From contig QIGL01000115.1 in the NCBI GenBank assembly GCA_003228915.1, positions 1 to 61,563 of the forward strand: DNA of 61,563 nucleotides, in the 5' to 3' direction. This document shows, one piece after another, positions 56,229-61,563 of this stretch; positions within the stretch are counted from its first letter, which is position 1; each line of letters opens with the position of its first letter. Position numbers and translations under genes: made by a program. The stretch is from Acidiferrobacteraceae bacterium. Its GTDB lineage: Bacteria > Pseudomonadota > Gammaproteobacteria > Acidiferrobacterales > SZUA-150. The notes beneath the pieces are model-generated. The model had not been told where the DNA came from. It did no database searches and saw only the letters and a list, made by a program, of their open reading frames with translations.

Positions 56229-57218
56229 TTAAGGATGCCATTGTAATGGCGGCGCATCCAGTAATGCCAGTTGTTCACGCAAGGTGAGTATTTGTTCTTC
56301 CCAGTAGCGAATGGTATTAAACCAGGGAAAATTCCTGGGAAAGGCCGGGTCAGACCAGCGACGTGCCAACCAGGCGCTGTAATGTAATAGACGCAGGGTG
56401 CGCAAGGGCTCAACCAGGGCCAACTGGGCCGGATTGAAATCCGCGAATTGTGTGTAACCTTCAAGTAAAGGCTGTATTTGTTGTTGCATTTCAGCCTGAT
56501 CACCACTCAATAATAACCATAAATCCTGAATGGCAGGACCTGTCATGCAGTCATCCAGGTCGACAAAATGGGGTCCGGTTTCCGTCCACAGCAGGTTACC
56601 CAGGTGAAAGTCGCCATGCAGGCGTATTTTTGTGAAAGTATCCATGGCCGTGAGACTGTCAGTCAGTTTCTGCAAGACCTGTTCAGAAATCGCCGTGTAC
56701 GAGGCAACAAGATAATCAGGAATAAAGTCATTTTCAAGCAGGAATTTCACCGCCTGTGTGCCATAAGTCTCAAGACTTAATACCGGTCGATGCTGGAAAT
56801 GGGCGCTGGCAGCCAGTCGGTGCAACCTGCCCAGGAAACGACCCAGCAGGCGACGATGCTCGTCATTATTTAACTCGGGTGTCCGGCCCGGCTGCCACGG
56901 AAAGAGGGCAAAACGAAAGTCTTTATAACAACTTAAGGCGCTGCCAGCCGGCGATAACATGGGTGCGACCACCGGAATTTCCTGTTCAGCAAGCTCCAGT
57001 GCAAACTGGTGTTCCTCTTCAATTGCCTCATTTGTCCATCGATCCGGGCGGTAAAATTTAACTGCCACCGGTGGGCCCTGTTCTGTTTCGATGCGGTAGA
57101 CCCGGTTTTCATAGCTGTTCAGGGCCAGCAAACCACCGGTACAAACCAGGTCATATTGCTCGACAGCCGATAAAATGACCTCCGGGGTCAGACGATCGTA
57201 AGGGTGTTCACTGCTCAC
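56229..57218 (-). CDS. srkA: Stress response kinase SrkA (YihE/RdoA family)
   Basis: SrkA is an aminoglycoside-phosphotransferase-fold protein kinase that protects cells under envelope and oxidative stress. The catalytic motif HGDFHLGNLLW and the DFG-equivalent FVDLDDCMTGP are clear, and the N-terminus YENRVYRIE and VAVKFYRPDRW fit. Length is 329 residues. It is upstream of gor in the same direction. Confidence 0.92.
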   Translation of the reverse strand: MSSEHPYDRLTPEVILSAVEQYDLVCTGGLLALNSYENRVYRIETEQGPPVAVKFYRPDRWTNEAIEEEHQFALELAEQEIPVVAPMLSPAGSALSCYKDFRFALFPWQPGRTPELNNDEHRRLLGRFLGRLHRLAASAHFQHRPVLSLETYGTQAVKFLLENDFIPDYLVASYTAISEQVLQKLTDSLTAMDTFTKIRLHGDFHLGNLLWTETGPHFVDLDDCMTGPAIQDLWLLLSGDQAEMQQQIQPLLEGYTQFADFNPAQLALVEPLRTLRLLHYSAWLARRWSDPAFPRNFPWFNTIRYWEEQILTLREQLALLDAPPLQWHP

Positions 57219-57333
57219 GCTGGTATACTCACTATTGTTTTCAAGGCCTTATTGCGGGATTATGCACCAGAATCAGTAATAATATCGTAATTCGCTGAGA
57301 TTGATATTTTAAGGAATTAAGCAGGAGACAGGA

Positions 57334-57957
57334 ATGCTGCGGTTTGTGGGAATAATTTTATTAATTTTGCCGTTTTCAGTTGTGGCAGAAAGTGTTTATG
57401 TTACTGATCAGCTCACTGTCGGGATCTTTAGCGGGCCCAATGAGCAGCCGCCAGAGCTGAAACGGGTGAATAGTGGAGATATGCTGGAGGTTATTGAGCG
57501 GGCTGAGGGTGCGGTTAAGGTGCGAGATGCGTCTGGCACCGAAGGCTGGTTAAACGTAAATCTTGTCTCGTCGGCCAAACCCGTTCGCGCCCAACTGGGC
57601 GCTGCTCGTGCCGAAGTTGATCGCTTACAGTTGGCCCTAACAGCTACCAAGGCACAGTTGCAATCACTAAATATTCGCCTAAAAAAGGCGCAGGATGGTT
57701 TATCGGAAGAAAAGAATCGTGCTTTGGATCTGACGGGCCAGCTGTCAAAGGCGACAGTGGCGACAGAACTGGCAAATAAGCAGAAAATTGCGGCACAGGA
57801 AGCGCCGACCCAAACACCATTTATATCGGCTGATATTGCCTATGGCATGTGGATACTCATTTCATTTGCCATGCTCGTTGGCGGTTTTATCGTTGGTTAT
57901 TCCTGGGTCAGGGAAAAATACCGACGAAAACTTGGCGGAATGTATTTACGGTTATAA
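57334..57957 (+). CDS. TIGR04211-type SH3/coiled-coil membrane protein (YgiM-like)
   Basis: The 207-residue protein has a signal peptide, an SH3-like region (GDMLEVIERAEGAVKVRD, EGWLN), a coiled coil (residues 90-155) and one C-terminal membrane helix near residues 172-192. This order is that of E. coli YgiM relatives. The envelope role is not settled. Confidence 0.88.
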   Translation: MLRFVGIILLILPFSVVAESVYVTDQLTVGIFSGPNEQPPELKRVNSGDMLEVIERAEGAVKVRDASGTEGWLNVNLVSSAKPVRAQLGAARAEVDRLQLALTATKAQLQSLNIRLKKAQDGLSEEKNRALDLTGQLSKATVATELANKQKIAAQEAPTQTPFISADIAYGMWILISFAMLVGGFIVGYSWVREKYRRKLGGMYLRL

Positions 57958-58023
57958 ATAGATAAATAAAGACTCGCATGTTTTAAATTAAGATATTTTG
58001 TTTTTCAGCCTGGAGGGATAAAC

Positions 58024-58515
58024 ATGGTAGCTAAAAGAAATATTTTGCTGGCGATTGTAATATCAACTTTATATATTGCGCCTTCAGAGGCAGCCAGGCT
58101 TTATAAAGTAGTTGATGAATTTGGGAACGTGTCTTACCAGGCCCGTCCGGCGCCCCTGGACCCCGGTGTCATTACCGAAGAAAAGAATTTTGGTGATGGC
58201 GGCCAGAGAACGTCAAACAATTCATTAGCGCAAATTGCCAGGAAAAACCCGGTCGTTATATATACCGCTCCAAACTGCAATAGTTGTGATAATGCCCGCA
58301 AGTTTCTCGATAATTTAAATATCCCTTACACAGATAAAAACGCCCAGGGCAATGATGAGGTAAGCGAAGAGCTCAGGCGAGTGAGTGGCGGTTTAACTGT
58401 TCCTGTCATTACCATCGGCAAAAAAGCGCTAGTGGGATTTACAAAACCCTGGCTGGAAAGTGAGCTGGAAAAAGCGGGATACCCTGTTCCCGGGGAAAAA
58501 ACAGCACAACAGTAG
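58024..58515 (+). CDS. Secreted glutaredoxin-like protein with DUF4124-like start
   Basis: A signal peptide (residues 1-23) is followed by RLYKVVDEFGNVSYQ, a DUF4124-type start, and a glutaredoxin domain with CNSC (TAPNCNSC) and a TVPVITIG cis-proline strand. Export of a glutaredoxin-like domain is unusual and suggests a periplasmic thiol task. It is 163 residues and 66 bases after the SH3 gene. Confidence 0.83.
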   Translation: MVAKRNILLAIVISTLYIAPSEAARLYKVVDEFGNVSYQARPAPLDPGVITEEKNFGDGGQRTSNNSLAQIARKNPVVIYTAPNCNSCDNARKFLDNLNIPYTDKNAQGNDEVSEELRRVSGGLTVPVITIGKKALVGFTKPWLESELEKAGYPVPGEKTAQQ

Positions 58516-58616
58516 GCAGAATTTCAATACAAGCAGCTAACTTCAGAGCCGCTGTCAGGCCGTTAATCTTGTATGCCTGCGGCGCCCACCGGGCAAGAAT
58601 TTTACTTCCGTATTCT

Positions 58617-59459
58617 TTATGAATCAGACAGGGAAAATCCCCATACATCTTTTAACAACAATGCCAGTCCTTCAAAGTCTTTTTTGTTTGCTGGCAGTAT
58701 AGGGTTACCTTTTTTGTTGAAACGTTTGTGAAAAGCCTGCATTTGGCCAACTGCACTTTTGGATAACAGGGCGGCCACCAGCTTTTCTTTTTCTTTAGCG
58801 CCGAACCTGGGCCCGGCAGTAAATGCCTGGTTGGCAATACCTTTACTGTTGAATATGACCCGGCCTGCTTTTTTCTTTTTATTTAGCTTGTTAAACATTT
58901 TATCGCGCATTACCGCTCCCACGCATGTTCCTTTAGCGGCCTTGGCATAACCTTCGGGAAAACTTTTAACCTCAACCACCAGGGGTTGTCGGACTGGATT
59001 GGTAAACAGGCTGTATATAGTAAGTGTAGCGAGATTTGGTGGCGCCAGGCCACATACAGTTCGACCCATCAGGTCGTGGTAATTATTAATGCCCTTGTTA
59101 TTTTTGGCAACCATAATACTGAAAGCAAGTTTCCCCGGTAGTTTAACCAGGGGAACGTGTTTGGTTTTAAGTATGCGCCAGGAAACAAAATGGGGGCCGT
59201 CAAACACCAGGTCGTATTTACCCTTTTGCATATTGTTCTGGTAAGAAAGCCAGTTACCAGGATGTTGGTAAACAATTTTTTTGCCCAGTACTGTAGACAG
59301 GTAGGCGGCAATGGGTTGGTAGACTTGATTTTCTTTTTCTGCCGAACCACGTGGCGGCGCAGAAAATATATATTGATTGGCAGCAATACCGGGCAATGAA
59401 AACGCCGTAAAAGACATTGCCACAAGTACACAAAAAAATTCTTTAAGTCTCAATTCCAA
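58617..59459 (-). CDS. PhnD-like ABC transporter binding protein
   Basis: The 280-residue periplasmic protein has a signal peptide (FCVLVAMSFTAFSLPGIAA) and the phosphate/phosphonate-binding family layout: FSAPPRGSAEKENQVYQPIAAYL, then DLVFDGPHFVSW, VAKNNKGINNYHDLMGRTVCG, and FPEGYAKAAKGTCVGAVM. No partner permease is in the window. The neighbourhood has iron-type signals, so the ligand may not be phosphonate. Confidence 0.83.
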   Translation of the reverse strand: MELRLKEFFCVLVAMSFTAFSLPGIAANQYIFSAPPRGSAEKENQVYQPIAAYLSTVLGKKIVYQHPGNWLSYQNNMQKGKYDLVFDGPHFVSWRILKTKHVPLVKLPGKLAFSIMVAKNNKGINNYHDLMGRTVCGLAPPNLATLTIYSLFTNPVRQPLVVEVKSFPEGYAKAAKGTCVGAVMRDKMFNKLNKKKKAGRVIFNSKGIANQAFTAGPRFGAKEKEKLVAALLSKSAVGQMQAFHKRFNKKGNPILPANKKDFEGLALLLKDVWGFSLSDS

Positions 59460-59824
59460 AACAGCTCTCCTGGTAAATTATTAAACGCCCCGGACTTCAT
59501 TTATAGGTCTGATACATATCTGGCCGGATATAAAACGGTCGGGCCTTCATAACATTATTATAATGTTAATTATGATGACTTTTGTCATAGGTTCAGTAGG
59601 TATAGATGGATCAATCGAAAATAAATTCCCTAAAAAGCCAACAAAATCACTTAACAGAGAAATCGCAAGGTTCATGCCAATCACACAAATTTTATAGGAG
59701 TATTACAAATACAAATGAGAATTATTTGCATTTAGAATAGAATTAGGCATAATGCGCGTCCTGAGGTGCAATAGTCTAAAAAATTGCATATAGATTCACT
59801 GATATTTGTAGGAGAACGGTTTTA
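59460..59824. other. Divergent intergenic region with palindromes
   Basis: No gene is supported in this 365-base gap. AACATTAT-T-ATAATGTT at 59551-59567 is a perfect dyad nearer the leftward gene. A Fur-like site lies at 59714-59732 nearer the rightward gene. Confidence 0.4.
59714..59732 (+). promoter_or_regulatory. Candidate Fur box
   Basis: AATGAGAATTATTTGCATT contains TGAGAAT-T-ATTTGCA, matching the 7-1-7 Fur pattern TGATAAT-N-ATTATCA at 11 of 14 arm bases. It lies about 95 bases upstream of the gene at 59825. Confidence 0.5.
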
Positions 59825-60604
59825 ATGAAACAGAATAAGCTGATTATCACGATTTTTGCCCTGACCATGCTGTTTACAAGCAGTATTGCACAAGCACGCA
59901 CTTTTAAGGTGTATGGTTGGAGTACGCCCAAGGAAAATGAATTTGAGTTGGTGTACTGGACTGATTACGTAGCGAAATCAGAACAAAACATGAATTTCTT
60001 TGGAGAGGTCGTGGAACGCGAGGGTTTGCGGGCAGACACCTTTGAGGTGGAATACGGTGTTACTGATCGATTCACCATAGCGGGTTACGTCGACTTTGAA
60101 CAACCTCGTGGCGAAAACATGGAATATATCCAGTCTCGCGTGGTTGCTTTGCGTTATCGATTTGGCGAAAAAGGGGTAGGCCTGTTCAATACCGCAGTTT
60201 ATCTCGAGTATTACCTGCCGAACCAGGATTACCAAAGCAAGAAAAAGGAAAAAATTGAGACCCGGATTATTCTTGAGAAGAACCTGGGTAATTTTAATAT
60301 ACGATTGAATCCCAAGTTTGAAAAAGTAGTCAGTGGCCCGGACGTCGAAGAGGGTATCGAATTTGAGTATGGTGCCAGCGTTTACTGGAAAGCAGCTGCA
60401 CCGATTAAAATTGGACTGGAGTTTTATGGCGGTATTGGTGAGCTGACTAACGTCAAGCCAACAAAAGAACAAAAGCACTACGTTATGCCAGCTGTAAAAT
60501 GGTATATCACTGACAGCCTGGAATGGAATTTTGGCGCTGGTTTTGGCATTTCCACCGCTGCTGACGATATAGTGATCAAGAGCATCCTGGAGTGGAAAAT
60601 CTAG
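59825..60604 (+). CDS. Putative outer-membrane beta-barrel protein (DUF6662-like)
   Basis: The 259-residue protein has a signal peptide ending near AQA and repeated beta strands with turns (FEVEYGVTDRFTIAGYVDFE; RVVALRYRFGEKG; AVYLEYYLP), ending in LEWKI. This resembles small barrel families such as DUF6662. TAGGAG lies before the ATG. With the Fur-like site and the iron-type binding protein downstream, a role in metal or phosphate stress is possible. Confidence 0.75.
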   Translation: MKQNKLIITIFALTMLFTSSIAQARTFKVYGWSTPKENEFELVYWTDYVAKSEQNMNFFGEVVEREGLRADTFEVEYGVTDRFTIAGYVDFEQPRGENMEYIQSRVVALRYRFGEKGVGLFNTAVYLEYYLPNQDYQSKKKEKIETRIILEKNLGNFNIRLNPKFEKVVSGPDVEEGIEFEYGASVYWKAAAPIKIGLEFYGGIGELTNVKPTKEQKHYVMPAVKWYITDSLEWNFGAGFGISTAADDIVIKSILEWKI

Positions 60605-60682
60605 ACGCCAGGTATTTTTAATATTCCCCTGTTATTGGCATGAACTGGTAATGGGCTTGTAGATAAAATCAGGATTTGCATT

Positions 60683-61563
60683 ATGAAGAAATTAATTTTG
60701 TTTTTAATTGTAGCATCCAGTTTTCTTGGCGCCGCGAACACCAGCATTTTCGCCGCCGATAAACTGGTGGTGTACTCTGCTCGTAATGAACAACTGATTA
60801 AACACGTATTTGATGCTTATCGAAATGAAACCGGAACAGATATTTCATTTATTACCGACAAGGCCGCACCGTTACTTGTCAGGCTGAAGGCAGAGGGAAA
60901 AAGAACACCGGCAGATGTCCTGATTACGGTTGATGCTGGAAATTTATGGAAAGCAGAACAGGATGGCGTGTTACAACCCCTGAACTCAAAAATTCTGAGC
61001 AAAAATATTCCAGCCAGTTTGCGGGATCCGAAAAATAACTGGTTTGGCATGTCTGTCAGGGCACGAACAATTGTTTACCATCCTGGTCGTATAAAAGCCC
61101 AGGAATTGTCCAGCTACGAGGCACTTGCCGAACCAAAATTTAAAGGCCGTTTATGTTTAAGGACATCAAAAAAAGTATATAACCAGTCACTGGTTGCCAT
61201 GCTGATCGCCCGCCACGGTGAGGTAAAAACAGAAGCTATTGTTAAAGGCTGGGTTGCTAACCTGGCTACGAAAGTATTTTCTAACGACACTTCGGTTATG
61301 AAAGCAATACTTGCGGGGCAGTGTGATATTGGTATTGTTAATACTTACTATTACGGAAGATTGTTAAAAAAGGATCCTGGAATTAAACTAAAATTGTTTT
61401 GGCCTAACCAAAAAACCCACGGTGTTCATGTCAATATTTCCGGGGCCGCTGTTACCCGATATTCAAAACATAAAGTTGCGGCACAGAAATTTCTCGAATG
61501 GTTATCAGGCCCAACCGCCCAAAGGCTTTTTGCCGACAGTAATATGGAATACCCGGCCAATAA
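60683..61563 (+). CDS. Ferric ABC transporter binding protein (FbpA/FutA-like), 3' end cut by window
   Basis: From the ATG at 60683 the frame runs 293 codons to the window edge with no stop, so a short C-terminal part is missing. A signal peptide ends near [38 protein letters not shown] and the tyrosine cluster NTYYYGRL (iron ligands in FbpA/FutA proteins) identify the family. It would supply Fe(III) to an inner-membrane permease outside the window. Confidence 0.88.
   Translation, partial: MKKLILFLIVASSFLGAANTSIFAADKLVVYSARNEQLIKHVFDAYRNETGTDISFITDKAAPLLVRLKAEGKRTPADVLITVDAGNLWKAEQDGVLQPLNSKILSKNIPASLRDPKNNWFGMSVRARTIVYHPGRIKAQELSSYEALAEPKFKGRLCLRTSKKVYNQSLVAMLIARHGEVKTEAIVKGWVANLATKVFSNDTSVMKAILAGQCDIGIVNTYYYGRLLKKDPGIKLKLFWPNQKTHGVHVNISGAAVTRYSKHKVAAQKFLEWLSGPTAQRLFADSNMEYPAN

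Overview
The window reads as a chromosomal segment of a respiring gammaproteobacterium. The housekeeping order (hemW, rdgB, rph, yicC, gmk, rpoZ, spoT, ridA, recG, ubiA, aroE) and the gor/srkA/yrdA group fit that class. The metal-resistance, multiheme cytochrome and c4-type cytochrome content suggests an environmental, possibly sulfur- or metal-exposed organism. No rRNA, tRNA, CRISPR array, integrase or full insertion sequence was seen.

Layout. (1) 1-13.4 kb is core. A leftward group runs Ser/Thr kinase, PP2C phosphatase, rph, rdgB, hemW (cut by the window edge). A rightward group runs yicC, gmk, rpoZ, spoT, ridA, recG, ubiA, aroE. (2) 13.8-21.4 kb is a respiratory operon: a four-cluster ferredoxin subunit, an NrfD-type quinone-site membrane subunit, a TAT-exported molybdopterin-oxidoreductase homologue that appears to have lost most Fe-S and Mo ligands, a seven-heme cytochrome joining a NapC/NirT-like half to a c4-like diheme half, a small unknown protein, a polyferredoxin and a periplasmic protein. 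It resembles the Qrc / alternative complex III group more than a terminal reductase. (3) 21.9-51.4 kb is a metal-handling island: a czcCBA-like efflux operon with a CDF transporter, a cusCBA-like efflux operon, a leftward eight-gene operon ending in its own MerR-type regulator, an NHL beta-propeller gene with the same type of operator, a copper block (copA, copB, a cytochrome c and a Cys/His-rich protein), and a complete organomercury operon merR-TPBA. (4) 51.5-61.6 kb holds a phosphoethanolamine-transferase-like gene, two AT-rich genes around an integron attC-like site, yrdA, gor, srkA, an SH3/coiled-coil membrane protein, a secreted glutaredoxin, a PhnD-like binding protein, and an iron-type ABC binding protein cut by the right edge.

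The least familiar parts are the Qrc/ACIII-like operon at 13.8-20.8 kb and the MerR-controlled operon at 36.4-41.3 kb. The latter combines HMA proteins carrying a C-x-F-C motif, a MerT-like membrane protein, a thioredoxin-fold protein, a double CcdA-like membrane protein and two outer-membrane barrels. By inspection, three MerR-class promoters with 19-20 bp spacers link that operon and the NHL gene into one probable regulon.

All family assignments come from reading translated sequence and recalling family motifs. No database search was run.
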